Shown: one piece after another, positions 56,274-64,000 of the stretch
Layout of the letters: each line of letters starts with the position of its first letter
Position numbering within the stretch: the stretch's first letter is position 1
Assembly (NCBI GenBank): GCA_947628005.1
Contig: CANQYI010000002.1
Coordinates: 1 to 64,000 of the forward strand
Direction: 5' to 3'
Length of the DNA stretch: 64,000 bases
From: an uncultured Clostridia bacterium
GTDB taxonomy: Bacteria > Bacillota > Clostridia > TANB77 > CAG-465
The notes under the pieces: generated by a model
Database searches by the model: none
Told to the model about the DNA's origin: nothing
The model's input: the letters and a program-made list of their open reading frames with translations, nothing else
Position numbers and translations under genes: made by a program

Positions 56274-57329
56274 ATGGAAGTATTAGATCATAATTGTCCT
56301 AAATGTGGTGCTAAGCTCCCTTTTAATCCTGCAAGTGGTAGATGGGATTGTAGTTATTGTGGAGGTTCTTTTGCATTAGAAGATTTAGAAGAATTTGAAA
56401 AAAAGCAAAATGAATCTGATTCTACTAAAGAAGTAGATATAGACGCCGATTTATACGAGTGTCCTAATTGTGGTGCAAGAATTATTGCAGATGAAACTAC
56501 TACTGCTACATTTTGCGTATATTGTGGAAGTTCAAGTATAATTAAAAACAAATTAAAAGATGAATTTAGGCCTTTAAAAATAATACCATTTAAAAATACT
56601 AAAGAAGAAGCTATAGCAAAATTTTTAAAATTTAAGAAAGGTAAGATTTTTGCTCCAAAAGATTTTGGAACCAAAGAAAATATAGAAAAATTGACTGGTG
56701 TGTATATTCCTTTTTGGACATATGACTGTGATGTTGAAGCAAATATAAATGCTGATGCCTCAAAAATTAGTTCTTGGCGTAGCGGTGATTACAGATACAC
56801 AAAAACAGATACATATTCAGTAGATAGAGCAGCAAATATGTCGTTTGAGAGAGTCCCTGTGGATGGCTCTACCAAGTTTGATGATAATACAATGGATTCA
56901 ATAGAGCCCTTTAATTATGATGAATTTAAAGAATTTAACATGTCTTATCTTTCAGGATTTTTAGCCGAGAAATATGATGTAGATAAAGTTGAAGCTTCTA
57001 AAAGAGCACATGAAAGAATAGTAACTTCTACAATTGATGAATTAAAATCAACTATAAAAGGTTATTCTACTGTAACTGTTAAAGACCATAATGTAAAAAT
57101 AGATACAAAAAAAGCTGAATATATATTACTTCCTGTTTGGATGTTAAATATAAAATACAAAGATAAATTGCATTTGTTTGCAATGAATGGTCAAACAGGT
57201 AAAATGGTTGGTAATATTCCTATAGATAAGAAAAAAATGATATTATACAGCATCGGTTGCTTTTTAGCATCTACTTTAATTAGTTCTGTTGTTGTTATAA
57301 TTGTAAAATTACTTTTAGGAGGTATATAA
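56274..57329 (+). CDS. Zinc-ribbon protein with C-terminal membrane helix
   Basis: 351 aa. Two N-terminal zinc ribbons (CPKCG...CSYCG and CPNCG...CVYCG, TFIIB-like) then a ~220-aa beta-rich domain of the TFIIB-zinc-ribbon-containing protein class, ending in one membrane helix (~327-348). Function unknown. It is paired 1 nt apart with a TPM-domain gene, a combination I recognise from many Firmicutes, so the two products probably act together at the membrane. Confidence 0.8.
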   Translation: MEVLDHNCPKCGAKLPFNPASGRWDCSYCGGSFALEDLEEFEKKQNESDSTKEVDIDADLYECPNCGARIIADETTTATFCVYCGSSSIIKNKLKDEFRPLKIIPFKNTKEEAIAKFLKFKKGKIFAPKDFGTKENIEKLTGVYIPFWTYDCDVEANINADASKISSWRSGDYRYTKTDTYSVDRAANMSFERVPVDGSTKFDDNTMDSIEPFNYDEFKEFNMSYLSGFLAEKYDVDKVEASKRAHERIVTSTIDELKSTIKGYSTVTVKDHNVKIDTKKAEYILLPVWMLNIKYKDKLHLFAMNGQTGKMVGNIPIDKKKMILYSIGCFLASTLISSVVVIIVKLLLGGI

Positions 57330-57330
57330 T

Positions 57331-58173
57331 ATGAAAAGATATAAATTAACTTTAATATTAAGCTTATTCTTTATAATAGCTTTTTGTACAAACATATTTG
57401 CCTCTACTAACACTTATCCTAGAACAGAAGAAGATTTGGGAGTAGATAAAAATTTTCCACTTACACCTACTTTAATAGATGCTGCATTATCAACTCCTAA
57501 AGTAGATGCAAGCGAAAAAGTATATGATTTCGCTAATTTATTCACAGATGAAGAAGAATTACAGCTATATAATAATGTAAATAAATATATCAAAAGATTT
57601 AATATGGATATGGTAATTGTTACTATAGATTATAATGATAAACTTAATGCTAGAGATTATGCCGATGACTTTTATGACTATAATAATTTTGGTATAGGCA
57701 CAGATTATGACGGTATACTATTTTTAATTGATATGGACAACAGAGAAATGTGGATATCTACCACAGGTAAGGCAATACAAAAATATAATGATGAAAGAAT
57801 CGATGAAATATTAGATGATACATATAATTATATTTCAGATGATAAATATTACAAGTGTGCTAATGCATTTATAGACTCTGCTTCTTCTTTGAATCTTCCT
57901 ATTCCTGCAATACTAATATTTTCTGTTATAGTAACACTTATATTTATATCAGTAGCATCTAGTAAGCATAAAACTATAGCGAAGGCAACACAAGCAAAGC
58001 AATATTTATTGAAAGATTCATTTAACCTTACTAAGAATGAAGATAGATTTTTACACACAAATACTTCTAAAGTTTATGACCCTCCTTCATCTTCATCAGG
58101 TGGTTCTTCAGGCTCATCTACTCATAGTAGTAGCAGTGGTTCTTCTCATGGCGGTGGCGGAAGAAGCTTCTAA
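57331..58173 (+). CDS. TPM-domain membrane protein (YgcG-like)
   Basis: 280 aa. Signal peptide (~1-24), external TPM domain (~65-195: VYDFANLFTDEEE ... YNNFGIGTDYDGILFL), one membrane helix (~197-215), and a cytosolic tail ending in a Ser/Gly-rich stretch with HGGGGRSF. TPM proteins have been linked to phosphatase activity and membrane-complex repair, but its role here is unknown. Coupled to the zinc-ribbon gene. Confidence 0.85.
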   Translation: MKRYKLTLILSLFFIIAFCTNIFASTNTYPRTEEDLGVDKNFPLTPTLIDAALSTPKVDASEKVYDFANLFTDEEELQLYNNVNKYIKRFNMDMVIVTIDYNDKLNARDYADDFYDYNNFGIGTDYDGILFLIDMDNREMWISTTGKAIQKYNDERIDEILDDTYNYISDDKYYKCANAFIDSASSLNLPIPAILIFSVIVTLIFISVASSKHKTIAKATQAKQYLLKDSFNLTKNEDRFLHTNTSKVYDPPSSSSGGSSGSSTHSSSSGSSHGGGGRSF

Positions 58174-58273
58174 AAAAATAATATAATTTAAAGCATAAAA
58201 CATCTCCTGACATGCAATATTTTAAAATAAATACATAAATATGTAAAGAAAAGTAAAATATTGGAGGTGTTGT

Positions 58274-58966
58274 ATGCTTTTTTCTTTTTTACAATCCATA
58301 TTCTCTCATATATTCTTCTTATTTGGCTACATACAAAGTTCTAATTTATTTCCCGAACCACTAAGTAAGACAGAGGAAGAATTCTATTTAAGAAGATATT
58401 TTGAAGGCGATACCGAGGCAAAGAATAAATTGATAGAACACAATTTACGTCTTGTAGCACATATTGCAAAAAAATATGAAACTAAAGAACAAGATATAGA
58501 AGAGTTAATTTCAATTGGCTCTATTGGTCTTATAAAAGCTATAAATAGCTTTAAAGGAGAGAAAAATTATAAAATAAGTACTTATGCTAGCAAATGTATT
58601 GAAAATGAAATACTAATGCATATAAGGGCAACTAAAAAGCAAAAATCAGAAGTATCTATGAATACAATTATTGGCACAGATAAAGACGGCAATGACATGG
58701 AGCTAGTTGATACTATAGATTCAGATGAAAAGGATGCAATAGAAACAATATATAATAAAATGCTTACTGCACAGGTTAAAAATTTTATAAAAAACAAACT
58801 ACCAGAAAGAGAAAAATATATTATGACATTAAGATATGGATTAGACGGAAATTTACCAAAAACTCAACAGCAAATTGCAGACCAACTTGGAATATCACGT
58901 TCCTACGTTTCAAGAATAGAAACCAAAGTTCAAAATAAATTAAAGAAATTCATAAAATATGAATGA
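58274..58966 (+). CDS. sigK: RNA polymerase sporulation sigma factor SigK
   Basis: 230 aa, uninterrupted. A hydrophobic pro-sequence (~1-25) precedes PEPLSKTEEEFYLRRYFEGD. Region 2 (EHNLRLVAHIAKKYE, YASKCIENEILMHIRATKK) and region 4 (ADQLGISRSYVSRIETKVQNKL) match SigK, the late mother-cell factor. The N-terminus is probably cleaved on activation. There is no skin-type element in the gene. GGAGGTG upstream. Confidence 0.93.
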   Translation: MLFSFLQSIFSHIFFLFGYIQSSNLFPEPLSKTEEEFYLRRYFEGDTEAKNKLIEHNLRLVAHIAKKYETKEQDIEELISIGSIGLIKAINSFKGEKNYKISTYASKCIENEILMHIRATKKQKSEVSMNTIIGTDKDGNDMELVDTIDSDEKDAIETIYNKMLTAQVKNFIKNKLPEREKYIMTLRYGLDGNLPKTQQQIADQLGISRSYVSRIETKVQNKLKKFIKYE

Positions 58967-58967
58967 A

Positions 58968-59006
58968 AAAATAGCAATATTCTTTTACTAGAATATTGCT
59001 ATTTTT
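58968..59006. terminator. Bidirectional terminator after sigK
   Basis: AAATAGCAATATTC/GAATATTGCTATTT long perfect stem with T run on the plus strand and a T run on the minus strand, between convergent genes. Confidence 0.88.
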
Positions 59007-59791
59007 TAATCTGATAAATGATAAACTTCATTCAAATTTGAACCATATTCATTTACTTCTTCTTCAAGCCAAGTATTATCATTTTTAAATTGTTCAAAAA
59101 TTTGTAGTAATACAGGATAAATATTATTTCTAAAATCTTCAGCTGAAGTATCTTCCATCTGTCTTTCATCATAACTAGTAGTATAGCCACTATCATCATA
59201 GTAATTCCTTGTAACACCTGCTATATAATTACCTGAATACTTCCTTGTATAAGAATTATATGCTATTCGGCCTACTCCACAATTGTAATATTTAGACTGT
59301 GAAGTTTCAATTTTTCTACTTTCTTCTTCTAACTCTTGTAATTTCTGATTTTCTTGTGCAACCGTATTATCAAAATCATCTTTTACCTTCTTTGCAATCT
59401 CTTGTGCAAGTTTGTTATATGCCTCTTTTTCTTCATCTGTCCATTCAGATACATCTTTATAATAACTTGGTATTATTACATACTTAGTACTTTCTTCACC
59501 CATTACATAAGTACCATCTTCCATTTGATATCCTTCTTTAGTCTCGTGTTTTATATCTACAGTGAAAGTAAGAGGTTCTCTATTTTCAACTTCCGATTGT
59601 TGTAACTGTGAATCTTGTAAATCTAAACTTGGCTGAGAAAGTAAACTTATATTTTCATTAAAATATTCATTAATTTTTTCATGTTTATTACTTTTTATAA
59701 CAGAAAATACTATTGCAGAAGTTATAATTAAAATTAACAACAAAGCAATAGAGATTATTAAGAAATGAGATTTAAAAAACTTTTTTAACAT
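59006..59791 (-). CDS. Uncharacterised membrane-anchored protein
   Basis: 261 aa. One N-terminal membrane helix (~8-32), then a charged, probably external region, with a coiled-coil-like segment (~130-170) and a Tyr/Ser/Asn-rich segment (~175-215). Family not recognised. I chose the ATG at 59791 (GAGG 8 nt upstream); the frame from 59845 only adds an unlikely N-terminus. Convergent with sigK. Confidence 0.65.
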   Translation of the reverse strand: MLKKFFKSHFLIISIALLLILIITSAIVFSVIKSNKHEKINEYFNENISLLSQPSLDLQDSQLQQSEVENREPLTFTVDIKHETKEGYQMEDGTYVMGEESTKYVIIPSYYKDVSEWTDEEKEAYNKLAQEIAKKVKDDFDNTVAQENQKLQELEEESRKIETSQSKYYNCGVGRIAYNSYTRKYSGNYIAGVTRNYYDDSGYTTSYDERQMEDTSAEDFRNNIYPVLLQIFEQFKNDNTWLEEEVNEYGSNLNEVYHLSD

Positions 59792-59915
59792 ATTTATTAC
59801 CTCACAACATATTTTAATAATATCATAATTTATACTAGAATGCAATATACAGGTAAGTTATATACTCACTAATTTATGAAATTAATTTCAATAGATAGTA
59901 CAGATTCAGGCTATC

Positions 59916-61185
59916 TTAATTTTTAAGTGCTGTTATTGGAATTATATATATTCCATCAGGTCTTTTAATAATAGCTTCATGTAATCCACTAATTATACAT
60001 AAAAATTTAGGCTTCTTTTCTACTAAGTCATTAAATTTCAATAAATTTTGTGCTGCTTCTTCTATCTTATCAGTTCCTAGTTTTATTTCAATTGCTCCAT
60101 ATTCTCCATTTGGCATTTCCACTATTGAATCAATTTCTAATCCTGTTGTATTATCTCTAAAGTGATATAAATTGCCATTATAACTTTCTATATAAATTCT
60201 TAAATCTCTTTCACAAAGAGATTCAAATAAAAATCCTAGAAAATTTACATCATTTAGTAAACTTTCAGTAGTTAATCCTAGAATACCACAAGCCAAAGAT
60301 GGATCTGTAAAATGTCTCTTTGCTGATTTACCTATTCTACTACTTGAACGTAAATTTACACTAAATGCTAGCTGATTTTCTATCAAATGTAATTTTTCTA
60401 AAACATCAATATAATCTAAAACCGTATTTTTACTTGCCACATCATTATCTTGATTTACATCGTGTATTATTGTATTATTATTTACAATTGTACTTTCATT
60501 TCTAGCTATAGTACGCAATATCATACGCATTTTATTAATATCCCTTGTTACTCCATCAATATTAGAAATATCGAAATTCAAGACATTATTTATATAACTT
60601 TGAGTTAATTCCAAAGCATTCTCTTCTGTCATCCCTATGCTTTGTGGCCATCCACCTCTTATGATTAAATAAATCAACTTTTTTAAGCCTACTTTTTCTG
60701 TCAACTTATCTTTAACATTGTTTTTAAATAAATCTTGCAATGTAATTTCTCCGACTAGAATCTCCTGATTCATACAAAGACATTGTGTACATTTTCATTC
60801 GTGCTATTCTTCCAGCACCTGAATGATGAATATCTTTTGTTACTGGTGTTGCTGATCCTGTTAATATATATTTTCCTCTCTTGTTATCTTCATCACATTT
60901 GAAGCGAATTCCATCCCAAATTGCAGGTACTTCTTGCCATTCATCAATAAGTTCTGGATATTCCTTATTTAATATTAAATCAACATTCATTTGTGCCAAA
61001 GTTCTTTCATTAAAATTATTACTAACATTATTAAGATAAACTACTGAATTTGCATGGTTTAGAGAGGTCCATGTTTTTCCACACCATTTTGGCCCTTCTA
61101 TACTTATTGCTCCAAATATTTTTAAATTTTTTTCTATTTTTTCATCTATAATTCTTTTTTTATAATCATTTTTTGTAAGTGCCAT
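59916..61185 (-). CDS. AAA_14/DUF4143 ATPase, interrupted by a +1 shift
   Basis: Two reading frames together make one ~422-aa protein. The upstream frame (61185-60724) has P-loop-like GPKWCGKTWTS, Walker B region LIDEWQEVPAIWDGI and TGSATP; the downstream frame (from 60773) holds the DUF4143 domain with a nuclease-like core (GLEIDSIVEMPNGEYGAIEIK). The family often acts in unknown defence or regulatory roles. Zero frame at the break is AGT CGG AGA; skipping C gives AGT GGA GAA, restoring YESGDSSGEITLQDLF, as the family has. Same CGG-A context as ctsR and tmcAL. GGGAGG 6 nt before the start. Confidence 0.85.
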
Positions 61186-61335
61186 ATTATCCCTCCCAAA
61201 TAACTATTTTCATATATTATAACATTTTGCTGGTATTTTTTCAATAGTTTTATTGGTACTTTTTCAAGTTTTATTTCGGACATTTAACATATTATAAAAT
61301 TTTAAAAAATATATTTCTAAATATCATAACATCTA

Positions 61336-62088
61336 CTAAAGTGCAATATCTAATATCATCATAATAATAAATCCTAAAGAAAGACATATAGTACCTAAAT
61401 TAGATTTTTTATCTGATTGATACTCTGGTATTAACTCTTTTACTACTACACAAATCATTGCACCTGCTGCAAATGATAATAAATAAGGTAGCAATCTAAC
61501 TGCTAAATTTGTTAGAGCAATTGTTATAAATGCTGCTATTGGTTCTACTACTCCAGATATTACTCCATAAAGAAATGATTTTTTCTTACTTTTACCTTCA
61601 TTTCTAAGTGGCATTGAAATTATTGCACCTTCTGGAAAATTTTGAATTGCAATTCCAATAGATAGTGCAATAGCATAAGTAAGCATTACACTTTGATTTG
61701 ATAGTATATATCTTAAATAAGATACTCCTACTGCCATTCCTTCAGGAATATTGTGTAAAGTAACTGCCAGCATTAAAAGTATAGTTTTATTATCTTTCTT
61801 ATTTTCACTTATATTGGGAGATAATATATCTAATATTAATACAAAAACTGTTCCTAGTATAAATCCCAATGCTGGTGGTATAAAATAAAGTTTGCATATA
61901 TCTTTTGATATTTCTATAGAAGGAATTATAAGAGACCAAATAGATGCCGCAATCATTACTCCCGAGGCAAATCCTAAAAGTATTTTTTGCAATTTAATAT
62001 TAGAATTATTTTTCATAAAAAATACAGTACACGCTCCAAGCAAAGTTCCTATAAATGGTATTAATGTTCCAATTATTACATTAATCAT
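61336..62088 (-). CDS. ZIP-family metal transporter
   Basis: 250 aa, about eight membrane helices. HNIPEGMAVGVSY and NFPEGAIISMPLR carry the ZIP-family metal-binding motifs in helices 4 and 5. Probably imports Zn2+, Fe2+ or another divalent metal; the specificity is not told by the sequence. It starts 6 nt after the double-DUF305 gene, in the same unit. Confidence 0.9.
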   Translation of the reverse strand: MINVIIGTLIPFIGTLLGACTVFFMKNNSNIKLQKILLGFASGVMIAASIWSLIIPSIEISKDICKLYFIPPALGFILGTVFVLILDILSPNISENKKDNKTILLMLAVTLHNIPEGMAVGVSYLRYILSNQSVMLTYAIALSIGIAIQNFPEGAIISMPLRNEGKSKKKSFLYGVISGVVEPIAAFITIALTNLAVRLLPYLLSFAAGAMICVVVKELIPEYQSDKKSNLGTICLSLGFIIMMILDIAL

Positions 62089-62094
62089 AATTTC

Positions 62095-62670
62095 TTATCT
62101 ACCATTTTTAAAGCAGAGTGTATTTTTTACTGCCTTGAGTTGAACTATGCCATGACTTTGCTCATTTATAATTGATTTTGCAACTTTAACCAATCTAGGA
62201 TCTATATTAAATTCCAACAAATTAGAGCACATTGAAATTGCACCCGCATGATGTGGAATCATTTCATTTATAAAATCTAAGTTAATATTAGTACACCTTA
62301 CACTATTACGCATTTCAAATAACATTGAATTTACTATTTCATTATATCGGTACATGTAGCAATCTACCTTTGAAATTGAGTTTGGAAATGTTGTTGTAGT
62401 TTTTGCTATATACTGCATTTGTTTTATTCCATCTGTCTGCATACGTATAATTGAATTTGCTATATTAATTAATGAATTTTGTTTAGTATATTTTAATAAA
62501 TTTTCACACATATATATTGCTGCTTGATGATGTGGTATCATACATCTAATAAAATCAAGTGTTATGTCCTGATTTATTTTTTGTGATAACATTTTATTTT
62601 GCATCTGATTTAAGATATTATCAAATGTTAATAAATAATTTTGAGCGTTTATAATTTCTTCAGTTTGCAT
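62095..62670 (-). CDS. Tandem DUF305-like ferritin-fold protein
   Basis: 191 aa. Two copies of a four-helix module, each with the motif DFIxxMIPHHxxAIxMCxNLL (near residues 39-59 and 130-150). DUF305 proteins belong to the ferritin-like superfamily and some bind copper or other metals through His/Met residues; here the HH and MC pairs are conserved in both halves. No signal peptide, so cytosolic. GAGGAGG 8 nt upstream. Between the ferritin-like and ZIP genes. Confidence 0.85.
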   Translation of the reverse strand: MQTEEIINAQNYLLTFDNILNQMQNKMLSQKINQDITLDFIRCMIPHHQAAIYMCENLLKYTKQNSLINIANSIIRMQTDGIKQMQYIAKTTTTFPNSISKVDCYMYRYNEIVNSMLFEMRNSVRCTNINLDFINEMIPHHAGAISMCSNLLEFNIDPRLVKVAKSIINEQSHGIVQLKAVKNTLCFKNGR

Positions 62671-62692
62671 TAGCTCATCCTCCTCATTATTA

Positions 62693-63202
62693 CTATTTCA
62701 TATTTTTAGTTATTAAATAGTTATACTTAATTGCATGTTTCATTTCATCACTCATTATTTCAAACATTTTATTATAATTATCTTTATCAGCCATATTTGC
62801 CAATACCTTTCTATATTTTTCAAAGGCTTTTAATTCGTCCATAAATGCCTTCTCTAATCCTTCCATGTATGTAATTTTATTAGTAGTATTACTTTCGCTA
62901 CTGCTTTCTACTTTAGGATACATACCAGTTAAATTTTTATAAATTTCTGATAATAAAGTTCTATGCTTTTTTTCATCATCTCTAATTGTTGATATAATTT
63001 CCTTGTCTTCTCTTCTTGGGGTACTATTAATTAAAAATTCATAAAATACTTCATCATCTCTCTCATTTCCTAAAGATTCAAGTATTATTTCTAAGATTTC
63101 ATCTGTTTTACTATCTCTTGTTTGGCTTCTGTAATAAGCATTTCTTTGTGCGTATGTTAATTTATTTGGTAATAATCCATATTTTAGATAGTAATCATAC
63201 AT
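62693..63202 (-). CDS. Ferritin-like di-iron-type protein
   Basis: 169 aa, four-helix bundle. E/H pairs such as RDDEKKHRTLL and SDEMKHAIKYN are the kind of carboxylate-His ligands that bind iron in rubrerythrin-type ferritin-like proteins. No rubredoxin tail. Probably iron or oxygen handling. I use the ATG at 63202 (GGAGGTG 7 nt upstream). It heads the ferritin-like/DUF305/ZIP run. Confidence 0.8.
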   Translation of the reverse strand: MYDYYLKYGLLPNKLTYAQRNAYYRSQTRDSKTDEILEIILESLGNERDDEVFYEFLINSTPRREDKEIISTIRDDEKKHRTLLSEIYKNLTGMYPKVESSSESNTTNKITYMEGLEKAFMDELKAFEKYRKVLANMADKDNYNKMFEIMSDEMKHAIKYNYLITKNMK

Positions 63203-63257
63203 ATTTTTCACCTCCATATTATACATTTTATGCCATTTTTAAATATTAGTGAAAGAA

Positions 63258-63296
63258 GAAAAAAAGAGAAAAGCTTTAGCATAAACTTTTCTCTTT
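63258..63296 (-). terminator. Terminator of the U32 peptidase gene
   Basis: AAGAGAAAAG/CTTTTCTCTT stem followed by T6 on the minus strand. Confidence 0.8.
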
Positions 63297-63311
63297 TACA
63301 AATATAATACT

Positions 63312-64000
63312 TTATTTTTTTCTTCTTATAACAAGTCCTTCTTCAACTTCGTAAGGAATTTTAATTTTTACTAGTTGTCCTTTCACTCCTGGATTAACTG
63401 TAGTAATTTCTTTATTTGTTTTTATATCATACAGTTTCTCTACTGTAAAATTCTTGCTTTCAATTGTATCTGTTGGCAATAGTTCTAATTTATCATTTAA
63501 ACTTATTTTATTTTTTACCTCAGCGATAACAATATCTGTATCTTCAGAATCTTTCTTTACAACTTTTGCAGCATATTCATATTCCATATTTTCGCTCTTT
63601 CCATCTAAATCATGAATATCGCAGTTGTCTTTATTTGAAAAATAAAATTCTGATAATCCTCTTGTTTTTACTTTTTCTAGTTCTCTTAAATATTTGCTTG
63701 AATCAAACTTATCTGCACTGCCCTCTAGCTTTAACTTTAAATACTCATCTATTGCTTTTCTATATGCTCTTACAACAGTTGCTAAATAATATTCTGTCTT
63801 TAATCTACCTTCAATTTTCAAGCTATCTATTCCCATTTTATCTAATAGAGGAATTTGATTTATAAGGCACATGTCCTTTGAGGAAAATAAATATGTCCCT
63901 CTTTCATCAAAATCAATATTTATTTTACTATCTTTATTATTTACTTCAGTTGCAGTTATATTATATTCCCATCTACATGGTTGTGCACAATCTCCTTCAT
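63312..64000 (-). CDS. U32-family peptidase, C-terminal part (truncated by window edge)
   Basis: At least 229 codons, open to the window edge. The frame begins inside the family signature GDCAQPCRWEY and continues with DERGTYLFSSKDMCLI and LKIEGRLKTEYYLATVVRAYRKAIDEY, then a C-terminal beta domain. The first ATG at 63872 is internal, not the start. U32 proteins include collagenase-like peptidases and the RlhA-type enzymes that hydroxylate 23S rRNA, so the exact role is open. No defect seen in the part present. Confidence 0.88.
   Translation of the reverse strand, partial: EGDCAQPCRWEYNITATEVNNKDSKINIDFDERGTYLFSSKDMCLINQIPLLDKMGIDSLKIEGRLKTEYYLATVVRAYRKAIDEYLKLKLEGSADKFDSSKYLRELEKVKTRGLSEFYFSNKDNCDIHDLDGKSENMEYEYAAKVVKKDSEDTDIVIAEVKNKISLNDKLELLPTDTIESKNFTVEKLYDIKTNKEITTVNPGVKGQLVKIKIPYEVEEGLVIRRKK

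Noticed and set aside
58274..58966. This sigma factor as the missing SigF
   Set aside because: The hydrophobic pro-sequence and region 4 match SigK, and it is not linked to spoIIAB.
63312..63872. U32 protein as a complete 186-aa gene from the ATG at 63872
   Set aside because: The frame stays open to the window edge and includes the family signature GDCAQPCRWEY, so the ATG is internal.

Overview
The window is a chromosomal segment of a very AT-rich, endospore-forming, Gram-positive bacterium, most probably a member of the Clostridia. It carries the CtsR/McsA/McsB/ClpC heat-shock operon, CIRCE-controlled groESL and a sortase B. It also carries many sporulation genes: spoIIAA/AB, spoIIM, spoIIP, sigK, gpr, spoVAC/D/E, yunB, a clostridial-type sipL and CotF-like coat proteins. 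No phage, insertion sequence, CRISPR array or tRNA gene was seen. Species cannot be named from the sequence alone.

Layout. 1-330: 5' end of a 16S rRNA gene (minus strand) and its promoter. 331-9977: a zinc-ribbon protein, a divergent second Clp ATPase, the ctsR-mcsA-mcsB-clpC operon, and an unrecognised divergent gene pair. 10000-15215: an operon of nucleotidyltransferase, membrane protein, dnaG and rpoD. 15283-25898: thioredoxin/rhodanese, a Ca-type P-ATPase, a secreted bactofilin-like protein, a membrane-anchored EF-Tu domain 2/3 protein, a P-loop kinase, gpr, holA and trmFO. 26052-26413: a free-standing structured ncRNA unit. 26539-33621: topA, spoIIP, divIVA-like, spoVACDE, coat genes and mrnC. 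34035-40858: groESL, scpA, deoD, recX, recA and an HD-EAL protein. 41077-49215: rplM-rpsI, yunB-sipL, veg, ctpA, rpsU, two rRNA pseudouridine synthases and spoIIAA-AB. 49373-53690: a surface-protein locus (repeat protein, sortase B, NPNTG protein, tyrosine recombinase). 53809-64000: spoIIM, rnhA, tmcAL, zinc-ribbon/TPM pair, sigK, an AAA_14/DUF4143 ATPase, a ferritin-like/DUF305/ZIP cluster and a U32 peptidase running off the edge.

The most striking observation is that three otherwise normal genes (ctsR, tmcAL and the AAA_14/DUF4143 ATPase) are each broken by exactly one extra base, and the extra base is in the same place each time. In all three the zero-frame codon at the break is CGG followed by A. 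Skipping the C gives GGA (Gly) and restores the family-length protein. In a hand scan of the window, CGG was otherwise found in frame only four times, all in accessory or odd genes (twice in the second Clp ATPase, once in the 9678 gene, once in the KPSET-repeat gene). This suggests that CGG is a very rare, perhaps poorly decoded or unassigned, arginine codon at which ribosomes shift +1. A sequence error or ordinary mutation must still be excluded, and the in-frame CGG codons argue against an obligatory shift.

Other points of interest are the membrane-tethered EF-Tu domain 2/3 protein without a GTPase domain, the isolated ncRNA with mutually exclusive helices, the tail-less NPNTG sortase partner, spoIIAA-AB without sigF, and the spoIIM ribosome site buried in a hairpin.
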